Assembly: GCA_963781805.1 (NCBI GenBank)
Contig: CAWAHF010000004.1
Coordinates: 5,456,001-5,520,000, forward strand
DNA from: JAFGPL01 sp963781805
Lineage (GTDB): Bacteria; Bacteroidota; Bacteroidia; Bacteroidales; UBA10428
Reading direction: 5' to 3'
DNA length: 64,000 bases
In this document: positions 36,317 through 44,953 of the stretch, one piece after another
Layout of the letters: each line of letters starts with the position of its first letter
Position numbering within the stretch: the stretch's first letter is position 1
Program-made: the position numbers and the translations under genes
Notes under the pieces: model-generated
Databases searched by the model: none
What the model was told of the DNA's origin: nothing
Seen by the model: only the letters and a program-made list of their open reading frames with translations

Positions 36317-38455
36317 ATGGAAACCCAACATCTCGAAATTATTTCTAAAAAATTATCCATAGCCCCCTGGCAGGTTGAAAATACTCTAAGATTATTTGCT
36401 GATGGGGCTACAATTCCTTTTATTAGTCGTTACCGGAAGGAAGCAACCGGGAGCCTGGATGAAATACAGGTTGCGGATGTTAGAGATCAGCATACCAAAC
36501 TTGTGGAAATGGACAAGCGAAGGGAAACCATTTTAAAATCAATTGAAGAACAGGGCAAACTAACCGATGAGCTGAAGCAAAAGATCGTCGAAGCAAACAG
36601 TATCACGGAACTTGAGGATCTTTACCTGCCCTATCGCCCGAAAAAGAAAACCCGGGCTTCTGTTGCCCATGAAAAAGGGCTGGAACCCCTTGCTCAAATC
36701 CTGATGAAACAGAAAGAAATGGATATCAATGCCCGGGCAGCCGAATTTATTAATGATCAGGTTAAAACCATTGAAGAGGCACTGCAGGGTGCCAGAGACA
36801 TTATTGCAGAATGGATTAATGAAAACAAACGAGCAAGAGATATCATCAGAAACCTGTTTGAACGGGAAGCTCTGTTAAGCTCAAAAATATTGAAAGGTAA
36901 GGATCAGGAAGGTATTAAATACAAAGATTATTTTGATTTCTCGGAACCTTTGGCTAAATGCCCTTCTCACAGATTACTCGCCGTATTCAGGGGAGAAGAA
37001 GAAGGATTTTTAAAGGTTTCTGTAGAGCCTGACGAAGAACATGCCATTGAAGCGCTGGATTCACTTTTTGTGAAGGGATATTTTGATGTTAGTCAGCAGG
37101 TGAAAATAGCAGTGAAAGATGGTTATAAAAGGCTATTGGCTCCTTCCATTGAAACAGAATTTCGACAGAGCGCCAAAGAAAAGGCTGATTTGGAAGCAAT
37201 TCGGGTCTTTGCCGAAAATCTGCGACAACTCCTTATGGCTCCTCCCCTTGGTCAAAAACGGGTATTGGCTATTGATCCGGGTTATCGCACCGGCTGCAAA
37301 GTAGTTTGTATTGATGCACAGGGCAATCTGCTGCATAATGAGACCATCTATCCGCATCCACCCCAGAATGAAACAGGGAAAGCAGCAAAAAAAATAGATA
37401 CGCTGGTCAGTCAGTATAAAATTGAAGCCATTTCAATTGGCAATGGAACTGCCGGACGGGAAACCGAAAGATTTATCAAATTTCTTAGGTTTGATCGGGA
37501 CTTACAGGTTTTTATCGTGAATGAAGCAGGTGCTTCTGTTTATTCGGCATCTAAAGTTGCCCGCGAAGAGTTTCCTCAGTATGATGTAACTGTGAGAGGT
37601 GCAGTTTCCATAGGCAGACGTTTGATGGATCCGTTGGCAGAACTGGTGAAAATCGATCCCAAATCTATTGGTGTAGGACAGTACCAGCACGATGTAGATC
37701 AAAACAAGTTAAAAGAAGGTCTTGATCAGGTGGTGGAAAGTTGTGTGAATGCCGTTGGAGTTGAGGTAAATACTGCAAGCAAACACCTTCTCACATACGT
37801 ATCCGGTCTTGGACCTCAACTGGCACAAAATATTGTTGAATTCCGGAAAGAGAATGGGCCGTTTAAGTCGCGTGAGGAGCTTAAAAAAGTCCCTAGAATG
37901 GGAGCAAAGGCTTTTGAACAGTGTGCAGGATTCCTTCGGATAAGAGATGGGATTAATCCGTTAGATAACAGTGCAGTGCACCCTGAGAGCTATCATATTG
38001 TTCAGGCTATGGCCAAAGATATGAAGGCTACCATCCAGGATTTGCTTGGAAAAGAAGAATTGAGGGGAGGCATTGAATTAAAGAAATATATTGAAGGGAA
38101 TGTAGGTCTTCCAACCTTGAAAGATATTATGGATGAACTGGCTAAACCGGGCCGTGATCCCCGTACGCATATCAGGGTATTTGAATTTGCCGAAGGTATT
38201 TATTCGATGGATGATTTACGGCCTGGCATGGAACTGCCCGGCATAGTTACCAATATTACGAATTTCGGCGCTTTTGTTGATGTTGGAGTTAAGCAGGATG
38301 GTCTTGTCCATATTTCGCAACTGGCAGACAGGTTTGTTAAAGATCCGTTAGATGTGGTTAAACTGAATCAACATGTGAAAGTAAAAGTTCTGGAGGTAGA
38401 TGTTGAAAGAAAGAGAATTCAGTTAACAATGAAGGGACTGACAAAAGAAAAATAA
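36317..38455 (+). CDS. tex: Tex-family RNA-binding transcription accessory protein
   Basis: About 712 residues. The frame opens with a TTG at 36311; the ATG at 36317 (METQHLEIISKKL) is the likely start. Domains in order: Tex N-terminal helices (TIPFISRYRKEATGSLDE is diagnostic), YqgF-like RNase H fold (RVLAIDPGYRTGCKVV, ~316-331), helix-hairpin-helix region (NTASKHLLTYVSGLGP; FKSREELKKVPRMGAKAFEQ), and a C-terminal S1 RNA-binding domain (GMELPGIVTNITNFGAFVDV, ~640-710). Length matches the family. Tex binds nucleic acids and influences transcription and stress survival. Monocistronic and divergent from the ECF sigma gene. Confidence 0.95.
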   Translation: METQHLEIISKKLSIAPWQVENTLRLFADGATIPFISRYRKEATGSLDEIQVADVRDQHTKLVEMDKRRETILKSIEEQGKLTDELKQKIVEANSITELEDLYLPYRPKKKTRASVAHEKGLEPLAQILMKQKEMDINARAAEFINDQVKTIEEALQGARDIIAEWINENKRARDIIRNLFEREALLSSKILKGKDQEGIKYKDYFDFSEPLAKCPSHRLLAVFRGEEEGFLKVSVEPDEEHAIEALDSLFVKGYFDVSQQVKIAVKDGYKRLLAPSIETEFRQSAKEKADLEAIRVFAENLRQLLMAPPLGQKRVLAIDPGYRTGCKVVCIDAQGNLLHNETIYPHPPQNETGKAAKKIDTLVSQYKIEAISIGNGTAGRETERFIKFLRFDRDLQVFIVNEAGASVYSASKVAREEFPQYDVTVRGAVSIGRRLMDPLAELVKIDPKSIGVGQYQHDVDQNKLKEGLDQVVESCVNAVGVEVNTASKHLLTYVSGLGPQLAQNIVEFRKENGPFKSREELKKVPRMGAKAFEQCAGFLRIRDGINPLDNSAVHPESYHIVQAMAKDMKATIQDLLGKEELRGGIELKKYIEGNVGLPTLKDIMDELAKPGRDPRTHIRVFEFAEGIYSMDDLRPGMELPGIVTNITNFGAFVDVGVKQDGLVHISQLADRFVKDPLDVVKLNQHVKVKVLEVDVERKRIQLTMKGLTKEK

Positions 38456-38483
38456 AAGTTTTTTACAACAAAGTAATATAGAC

Positions 38484-38491
38484 TATCTTCG
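38484..38491 (+). promoter_or_regulatory. Possible -7 promoter element for the 38563 gene
   Basis: TATCTTCG differs from TAnnTTTG by one base and is a common natural variant; a T-run at 38459-38464 is at the right distance for the -33 region. The leader would be about 65 nt. Confidence 0.35.
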
Positions 38492-38562
38492 CAGAAATGA
38501 CGTTAGAATTTCACACAATAACTTAGGAAACTCACACAAAACAATTAAACTCTCAAATAAAG

Positions 38563-39432
38563 ATGATTAGAAGAATAATATTCCCCGGATTGTTTTTGTT
38601 ACTTTTTGTGGACATTTCAGCTCAACAAACAGGTAACGAACAGGCCGGACAGCTGTTCTCCAAGAAAGGAAAAGCAATACTGCCCGTTGCCGGTGAATTT
38701 GGGATCGGTTTAAATGCATTGCCATTTATTGATTTGTTTGGGAATTTGATTAAGATAAATAGCAGCAATAAATTTGTCAATCCTTTGAGTTTTGAAGCCC
38801 CCGACGGACAACAGTTGTTTCTGAAATATTTTAAAAACTCCAAAACCGCTTACAGGGCGAGGATAGGATTGGGGTATCATTATAATACTGAAACGTTTCC
38901 TGTAAACGATGACAGCAATGCCGGACTCACCACCGTTGACAAACGAACTGAGAATTATACCACTTTTTCCACAAGCATCGGACTTGAAAAAAGAAAGGGA
39001 CTTGGACGTATCCAGGGGATATTTGGCGCTGAGCTTAATATACTATTTCAAAATGGTACTCCTGATCTTATGAACTACAAATATTCCTATGCAAATCCAA
39101 TATCTTCAGGAAATACTTCACCCTCAACAGCTTTATTTGTGGATGGCACCCCAAGACCATTGTTTGAGAAGACTTTTACCAGTTTTGGAATAGGCGCCAC
39201 CGGATTTTTCGGTCTTGAATATTTTATTGCTCCTAAAATTTCGGTTGGAGGAGAGATGGGATTAAGAATCATGTATATCAACAATTCCAAGTCGAAGACA
39301 AAAACAGAAGTATGGGATCCTCAGGCAGGATATGATTTTGTAAGTCAGACAGCTATTGATAAAGGCGGTGAATTTGACGCATCCATTAATTTTAACTCAA
39401 ACGGGGTATTGTTTTTGATGTTTTATTTTTAA
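38563..39432 (+). CDS. Predicted outer-membrane beta-barrel protein, unknown function
   Basis: 289 residues with a signal peptide (MIRRIIFPGLFLLLFVDISAQ). The mature sequence has barrel-like alternation (TAYRARIGLGYHYN, YTTFSTSIGLEKRKG, GRIQGIFGAELNILF, ISVGGEMGLRIMYI) and ends in a strand with terminal Phe (GVLFLMFYF), the usual outer-membrane insertion signature. No enzymatic motif. It follows tex by 107 bp on the same strand with its own possible promoter and converges with metF across 12 bp. Confidence 0.75.
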   Translation: MIRRIIFPGLFLLLFVDISAQQTGNEQAGQLFSKKGKAILPVAGEFGIGLNALPFIDLFGNLIKINSSNKFVNPLSFEAPDGQQLFLKYFKNSKTAYRARIGLGYHYNTETFPVNDDSNAGLTTVDKRTENYTTFSTSIGLEKRKGLGRIQGIFGAELNILFQNGTPDLMNYKYSYANPISSGNTSPSTALFVDGTPRPLFEKTFTSFGIGATGFFGLEYFIAPKISVGGEMGLRIMYINNSKSKTKTEVWDPQAGYDFVSQTAIDKGGEFDASINFNSNGVLFLMFYF

Positions 39433-39444
39433 TTATTTCGTGGG

Positions 39445-40323
39445 TTAATTCCTCTCTGGATTTTCCTTTAGCCTCTCAAAAATCTCGACCGCAGCTCTTG
39501 ATTTATTTAACGTATAGAAATGTAATCCCGGCGCTCCGTTCGCTATAAGTTCACGACATTGATTAATACTGAATTCAATGCCCAGCTTGTAGGTAACCTC
39601 CGGATTATTTTTGTTTTTATCGAGTAGTTCAATGAGTTTATTTGGAATTTCGGCGCCAGACATCTGGGTAAACCTTTCAATTTGTTTAAATGCTGTAATA
39701 GGTATAATTCCCGGAATTATCCGGCAATTGATGCCTCCTTTGCGGGCAAGTTCAACAAATCGGAAATAGTTTTTGTTTTCAAAGAATAACTGGGTGATAA
39801 GAAAATCTGCTCCGGCATCCACTTTTTCCTTCAGATGCCTGATATCTTCTTCCAGTGAATACGCTTCAGGGTGCTTATCCACATAGCATGCTGCTGCATT
39901 GCAAAAACCGAATCGACTGTGTGCAAACGCTATCAATTCACTGGCATACTGAAATCCGTCTTCGGGAGCAACAAAGGAATTCATTCCTTTAGGTGGATCT
40001 CCCCTAAGCAGCATCAGGTTTTTAATTCCCATATCTTCAAGATATTTCAGGTCATGACCGACTTTTTCCCTGGTAGCATTTACACACGTATAATGCGCCA
40101 TACATGTCAGTCCGATTTTATTCTGTAAATAGTTCACCAGTGCAAATGTCCTTTCCTGTGTAGAACCACCTGCCCCGTATGTAACCGTAACAAATGAAGG
40201 ATTAAGTTTCATTAATTGTCCGACATTTATTCCAAAGTCGACTGCCGAAATCTCGTCCTTGGGCGGAAAAAATTCAAATGAAAAGGTTTTGGATTGCTTT
40301 TTAAAAATATCATTTATTTTCAT
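39445..40323 (-). CDS. metF: 5,10-methylenetetrahydrofolate reductase
   Basis: 292 residues, full family length. N-terminal FSFEFFPPKDE carries the catalytic Glu; FVTVTYGAGGSTQERT, NLMLLRGDPPKG and DFLITQLFFENKNYFRF are conserved FAD/substrate motifs. It reduces methylene-THF to methyl-THF, the methyl donor used by MetH. metF lies 162 bp downstream of metH on the same strand, so the pathway is linked; the gap contains an inverted repeat but no T-tract. Confidence 0.96.
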   Translation of the reverse strand: MKINDIFKKQSKTFSFEFFPPKDEISAVDFGINVGQLMKLNPSFVTVTYGAGGSTQERTFALVNYLQNKIGLTCMAHYTCVNATREKVGHDLKYLEDMGIKNLMLLRGDPPKGMNSFVAPEDGFQYASELIAFAHSRFGFCNAAACYVDKHPEAYSLEEDIRHLKEKVDAGADFLITQLFFENKNYFRFVELARKGGINCRIIPGIIPITAFKQIERFTQMSGAEIPNKLIELLDKNKNNPEVTYKLGIEFSINQCRELIANGAPGLHFYTLNKSRAAVEIFERLKENPERN

Positions 40324-40485
40324 TTTTCAGGAATTCATAAGAATATAAACTTTTGTCTATGCTATATTTATATCAATTTCATCTGTGCAATTTTCAAATT
40401 CAAACCAGTTAAACCATAATCCACTATCCGAAACCAACCTTCACTGAAGTTTCGGTTGGCAAGCCCGGAACTCTGAACTCCCCCC

Positions 40486-43400
40486 CTATTTATAATTCAA
40501 ATTCGATGCCAGCCATTTTTCAACCTGTACAACCGAAACTCCTTTGCGTCGCGCATAATCTTCGGCCTGATCAGGAGAAATCTTGTCAATAAAGAAATAT
40601 TTAGATTGTGGATGAGCAAAGATTAAACCGCTAACAGAAGCCGCAGGGTACATCGAAAAGCTTTCGGTTAGTGATATTCCGGTATTTTCAGTTACATTCA
40701 GCAATCTGAACAGAGTCTCCTTTTCCGAATGATCCGGACATGCCGGGTAACCATGTGCCGGACGGATTCCCTGGTATTTTTCATAAAAGAGTGCCTCTTT
40801 ACTCAGATTTTCATCCGGAACGTATCCCCAGTACTCTTTGCGTATTTTTTCATGGATTAATTCGGTAAACGCCTCTGCAAGCCTGTCGGCCAGGGATTTC
40901 ACCATAATGCTGTTGTAATCGTCATGTTGCTGTTCAAATTCTTTTAATATCGATTCAATATGAATACCCGTAGTTACGGCAAATGCCCCGATGTAGTCGA
41001 TGAGGTTACTTTCTTTAGGAGCAATAAAGTCTGCAAGGCAAAAATTAGGAGAACCCTCCTCTCGTTGAAGCTGGTTTCTCAGGTTAACAAACGTTGTGAG
41101 AACTTTCTTTCGGGATTCATCAGAATATACTTCAATATCATCCCCTACGGCATTTGCAGGGAAAAAGCCTATCACACCATTGGCTGTAAGTAAATTTTCT
41201 TTTTCGATCCGGTCCAGCAGGTCATGGGCGTCATGAAGCAGTTTTCTTGCCTCCTCTCCCTGTTTGGGGTCATTTAATATATCGGGATATTTGCCTCTTA
41301 ACTGCCATACAACAAAAAAGAATACCCAGTTAATATATTCCCGTATTTCTGACAACGGATAATCTTTAAATACTTTAATACCTTGAAGGTGAGGTTTATA
41401 AATTTGTGAATTATCCCAATTAATTTTGAAATTGTTATTTCTGGCTTCTTCAAGCGAAATATATTTTACTTTTGATTTCGAATCAGAATAGGTATTTCTA
41501 AGTTCGTCGTATTCAGCTTGAATTGTTTTAATAAAATTGTATTTGTGCTCTCTCGAAACCAGCGAATTAACCACACCAACACTTTTGGATGCATCTTTAA
41601 CATGAACCACAGGTCCGCTATAATTAGGTTCTATTTTCACAGCAGTGTGTATTTTAGATGTAGTTGCACCACCGACTAAAAGAGGAATTTTCAACTCTTT
41701 CTTTTCGAGTTCGGCGGCAAATTCTGCCATAATTTCCAACGAAGGTGTTATCAAACCACTTAATCCGACAATATCGGGTCTTTGTTCTTCAATTGCCTGA
41801 AATATTTTATCATTGGGAACCATCACACCCAAATCGATTATTTCGTAATTATTGCAACCAAGAACCACTCCCACGATATTCTTACCAATATCATGCACAT
41901 CCCCTTTAACCGTTGCAAGTAAGATTTTCCCTGATGTGGAAATATTTCCGCTTTCACCGACTTGCTTTTCTGCTTCGATAAAAGGTAAGAGGATAGAGAC
42001 TGCCTTTTTCATTACGCGGGCGCTTTTTACCACCTGTGGCAGGAACATTTTTCCCGAACCAAAAAGATCACCCACTATATTCATACCGTCCATCAGCGGT
42101 CCTTCAATAACATTAAGTGCCCTGGGATAATTTTTCCTGGCTTCCAGTACATCCTGATCGATATAATCGGTAATTCCTTTAACAAGTGCATATGACAATC
42201 TATCTTCAACAGGATGAGTCCGCCATTCCTCATTTTTTACTTCAGTTTTGTCTTTACTTTTTACCTGTTCCGCGAATGATACCAGTTTTTCGGTTGCATT
42301 CGATTTACGGTTGAGCACAACGTCTTCTATGAGTTCAAGCAGATCTTTTGGAATATCATCGTACACTGTCAACAACGAAGGATTTACTATACCCATATCC
42401 ATCCCGGACTTCAACGCATGATACAGAAATACCGAATGTATAGCTTCTCTTATCACGTTATTTCCCCTAAACGAGAAAGAAAGATTGCTAACACCTCCAC
42501 TTACTTTTGCAAAAGGAAGGTTTTCTTTAATCCATCTGGTAGCATTAATAAAATCAACAGCATAATTATTATGTTCTTCAATGCCTGTTGCAATAGCCAA
42601 CACATTAGGATCAAAGATGATATCCTCTGGTGGGAAATTGATTTTTTGTGTCAGGAGATCGTATGCTCTTTTGCAGATATCAATTTTTCGTTGAAAAGAG
42701 TCTGCCTGTCCTTTTTCATCAAAAGCCATCACAACCACAGCCGCTCCATATTGTTTAATTTTTGCAGCCTGCTTTAAAAATTGTTCTTCTCCCTCTTTCA
42801 TGCTGATGGAGTTGACAATTGGCTTCCCTTGAACACACTTCAGACCGGCTTCAATCACCGACCATTTTGAAGAATCGATCATTACAGGAACCTTAACTAT
42901 ATCTGGCTCAGTGGCAATCAGGTTCATAAAATTTACCATGCATTTCTCTGCATCCAGCATGGCATCATCCATGCAGATATCGATGATCTGGGCGCCGTTT
43001 TCAACCTGTTCTCTGGCAACAGAAAGAGCTTCTTCATACTTTTCTTCCCTGATTAGTTTTGCAAACTTTATAGAGCCTGAAACATTTGTTCTTTCACCTA
43101 TATTTATGAAATTCTGGTTTTTATCAATCAATAAGGGTTCGAGTCCACTCAGCCAGAGTTTATGGTCCTTCTTTATCACCTGTCTCGGTTGATGATTTTT
43201 CTCAACCTCTTTTGCAATTGCGGCAATATGTTCAGGCGTTGAACCACAACAGCCGCCCACAATATTTACATAGTTGTTATCGAGAAAAGTCTTGATTTCA
43301 TGCCCCATTTCATCCGGCGTTTGATCATAACCGCCAAATTGATTAGGTAAACCGGCATTGGGATGAGCACTCACATAAAATGGCGCTATTTTCGAGATTC

Positions 43401-44175
43401 TATCAAGATAAGGATATAACTGTTTGGCGCCAAGTGAACAGTTTAAGCCCACACTCAAAATGTCCAAATGACTGACAGATCGTAAAAATGCTTCAACCGT
43501 CTGACCCGACAGATTTCTACCGCTGGCATCAACAATTGTTCCGGATACCATTATGGGCAGATTTATATTTTTCTCTTTAAATACAGTATCGATAGCAAAC
43601 AGTGCAGCCTTTCCGTTTAACGTATCAAATATCGTTTCTATCAATAGTATATCTGCACCTCCTTCAACCAATCCTTCGGCAGCCTCTTTGTATGTTTCAA
43701 CCAGGTAATCGTAAGTAATCGAGCGGAGAGCCGGATTGTTTACATCGGGTGACAGTGAAGCTGTCTTGTTTGTCGGACCTATAACACCGGCAACAAATCT
43801 TGGTTTTTGTGGATTTAATGTAGTAAATTCTTCCGCTATCTTTTTCAACAATCTGGCCGCTTCGAAATTAAGTTTGTAACTTATCGATTCCAATCCGTAA
43901 TCGGCTTGAGAAACTTTGTTTGCATTGAACGTATTTGTCTCAACAATATCGGCTCCCGCTTCAAAAAATTGCCGTTGAATTTTCTTAACGATTTCCGGCT
44001 TAGTAATAGATAAGAGATCATTGTTGCCTTTTAAATCAATCTTATGGTTTTTATATAATTCGCCTCTGAAATCCTCTTCGGATAGCTTCTCGCGCTGTAT
44101 GTTTGTACCCATTGGGCCGGCAATCACCAATACACGATCTTCGAGAATCTGATTTATTGTTTCTTTTTGTGTCAT
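40486..44175 (-). CDS. metH: Cobalamin-dependent methionine synthase
   Basis: 1229 residues, full four-module MetH. The homocysteine domain comes first (GPMGTNIQ; zinc Cys in GLNCSLGAK and VGGCCGSTPEHI, ~305-312), then the pterin-binding domain (INIGERTNVSGSIKF), the B12 cap and Rossmann domains (GDVHDIGKNIVG, the DxHxxG cobalamin His motif, ~755-765) and the C-terminal AdoMet-dependent reactivation domain (RPAHGYPACPDHSEK). It transfers the methyl of methyl-THF to homocysteine. The predicted leader is only ~35-40 nt, too short for a cobalamin or SAM riboswitch. All catalytic motifs look intact. Confidence 0.97.
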   Translation of the reverse strand: MTQKETINQILEDRVLVIAGPMGTNIQREKLSEEDFRGELYKNHKIDLKGNNDLLSITKPEIVKKIQRQFFEAGADIVETNTFNANKVSQADYGLESISYKLNFEAARLLKKIAEEFTTLNPQKPRFVAGVIGPTNKTASLSPDVNNPALRSITYDYLVETYKEAAEGLVEGGADILLIETIFDTLNGKAALFAIDTVFKEKNINLPIMVSGTIVDASGRNLSGQTVEAFLRSVSHLDILSVGLNCSLGAKQLYPYLDRISKIAPFYVSAHPNAGLPNQFGGYDQTPDEMGHEIKTFLDNNYVNIVGGCCGSTPEHIAAIAKEVEKNHQPRQVIKKDHKLWLSGLEPLLIDKNQNFINIGERTNVSGSIKFAKLIREEKYEEALSVAREQVENGAQIIDICMDDAMLDAEKCMVNFMNLIATEPDIVKVPVMIDSSKWSVIEAGLKCVQGKPIVNSISMKEGEEQFLKQAAKIKQYGAAVVVMAFDEKGQADSFQRKIDICKRAYDLLTQKINFPPEDIIFDPNVLAIATGIEEHNNYAVDFINATRWIKENLPFAKVSGGVSNLSFSFRGNNVIREAIHSVFLYHALKSGMDMGIVNPSLLTVYDDIPKDLLELIEDVVLNRKSNATEKLVSFAEQVKSKDKTEVKNEEWRTHPVEDRLSYALVKGITDYIDQDVLEARKNYPRALNVIEGPLMDGMNIVGDLFGSGKMFLPQVVKSARVMKKAVSILLPFIEAEKQVGESGNISTSGKILLATVKGDVHDIGKNIVGVVLGCNNYEIIDLGVMVPNDKIFQAIEEQRPDIVGLSGLITPSLEIMAEFAAELEKKELKIPLLVGGATTSKIHTAVKIEPNYSGPVVHVKDASKSVGVVNSLVSREHKYNFIKTIQAEYDELRNTYSDSKSKVKYISLEEARNNNFKINWDNSQIYKPHLQGIKVFKDYPLSEIREYINWVFFFVVWQLRGKYPDILNDPKQGEEARKLLHDAHDLLDRIEKENLLTANGVIGFFPANAVGDDIEVYSDESRKKVLTTFVNLRNQLQREEGSPNFCLADFIAPKESNLIDYIGAFAVTTGIHIESILKEFEQQHDDYNSIMVKSLADRLAEAFTELIHEKIRKEYWGYVPDENLSKEALFYEKYQGIRPAHGYPACPDHSEKETLFRLLNVTENTGISLTESFSMYPAASVSGLIFAHPQSKYFFIDKISPDQAEDYARRKGVSVVQVEKWLASNLNYK

Positions 44176-44216
44176 AAAAGCAATCTTTCTGAATGTTAGA
44201 GTCAGCTTATAATATG

Positions 44217-44224
44217 CAAATATA
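44217..44224 (-). promoter_or_regulatory. Bacteroidetes -7 promoter element for metH
   Basis: Read on the minus strand this is TATATTTG, a full match to TAnnTTTG, about 40 nt upstream of the metH ATG. The -33 box is not convincing. Confidence 0.45.
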
Positions 44225-44268
44225 GAAAATTGATAGCAATGAACTTCAGATAATAAGGTTGAAGTGTG

Positions 44269-44381
44269 AGAATGTGGAAATGTTGGAAAAATGGAATGTT
44301 GGAATGAAGGAATGATGGAATTTTGAAATGTAGGAATATGGGAATGTTGGAATGATGAAATATTGGAAAAATGAAAATTGG
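44269..44381 (+). repeat. GGAATG-type short repeat array downstream of the four-helix-bundle gene
   Basis: On the plus strand GGAATGTT, GGAATGAA, GGAATGAT, GGAATTTT, GGAATATG and GGAATGTT follow one another at ~8-9-bp spacing, with degenerate TGGAAA units at the edges. It is not a coding repeat. The same motif recurs in opposite orientation at 44876-44902, on the other side of the gene. Confidence 0.7.
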
Positions 44382-44449
44382 ATTGTCAACGTGTGGGAAG
44401 ATTTAAATATTAAGTTTTTATTAATCTGATATTTCGAATCTTAATTTCT

Positions 44450-44854
44450 TTATGAAAAAGTATCCTCCCAATTTCCTTCTTTCATTTTTTTTTGTAATGA
44501 TTTAATTAGTTGGATAAGTTCATTCTCGGTTTTGTAATGCAAGTCATCCAATTGTTTAAATTCTTCAATTGTTAATTGATTTGCTTTGTTGAATCCGAAT
44601 ATACAAGAATAATATTCACCGCTGGAACCCAAGGCTATATTTAAAAAGTTAAGATATTCTCTGATGCTTTTTCTGGAATATCCTTCTGCAATATTTCGAC
44701 TAATACTAAGTAAAGAATCTATGCAATTTCCAGCCGTTTTTTTTAGTTCATAAGGGAATCTTATTAAGAATTTACAGGTTAAAACATAAAGATCAATAGC
44801 ATCATTCCAAACCCGCAATTGCATAAAACCTCTGTTTATATTTTTTCTTTCCAT
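44450..44854 (-). CDS. Four-helix-bundle protein (23S rRNA intervening-sequence/S23 family)
   Basis: About 134 residues from the ATG at 44854 (MERKNINRGFMQLRVWNDAI); an upstream ATG at 44881 lies inside the flanking repeat. The helices LRVWNDAIDLYVLTCKFL, DSLLSISRNIAEGYSRKS, REYLNFLNIALGSSGEY and FKQLDDLHYKTENELIQLI match the family (TIGR02436) first found in 23S rRNA intervening sequences and related to Avd proteins of diversity-generating retroelements. Here it is neither in an rRNA gene nor beside a reverse transcriptase. It lies between metH and an acyl-CoA synthetase, within inverted GGAAT-type arrays. Function unknown. Confidence 0.85.
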   Translation of the reverse strand: MERKNINRGFMQLRVWNDAIDLYVLTCKFLIRFPYELKKTAGNCIDSLLSISRNIAEGYSRKSIREYLNFLNIALGSSGEYYSCIFGFNKANQLTIEEFKQLDDLHYKTENELIQLIKSLQKKMKEGNWEDTFS

Positions 44855-44875
44855 TATCTGGTAAATACATTGTTC

Positions 44876-44902
44876 AACCATTCCAATATTCCATTATTCC
44901 AG
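44876..44902 (-). repeat. Inverted GGAAT-type repeat upstream of the four-helix-bundle gene
   Basis: AACCATTCCAATATTCCATTATTCC, read on the minus strand, is GGAATAATGGAATATTGGAATGG: three units of the motif that forms the array at 44269-44381, in inverted orientation. The two together bracket the gene. Confidence 0.65.
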
Positions 44903-44953
44903 ATTCTGTCAAAAACCTTAAGAAAAACGGGTTAGAGGTTCATATTCAATATA

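Noticed and set aside
40428..40455. CCGAAAC/GTTTCGG inverted repeat between metH and metF as a terminator or riboswitch
   Set aside because: No T-tract follows on the metH strand and the loop is 14 nt; it may be chance or a weak pause site. No SAM or cobalamin riboswitch core is recognisable in either met leader.
44450..44854. Part of a diversity-generating retroelement
   Set aside because: No reverse transcriptase, template/variable repeat pair or variable target gene is nearby; only the Avd-like helical fold is shared.
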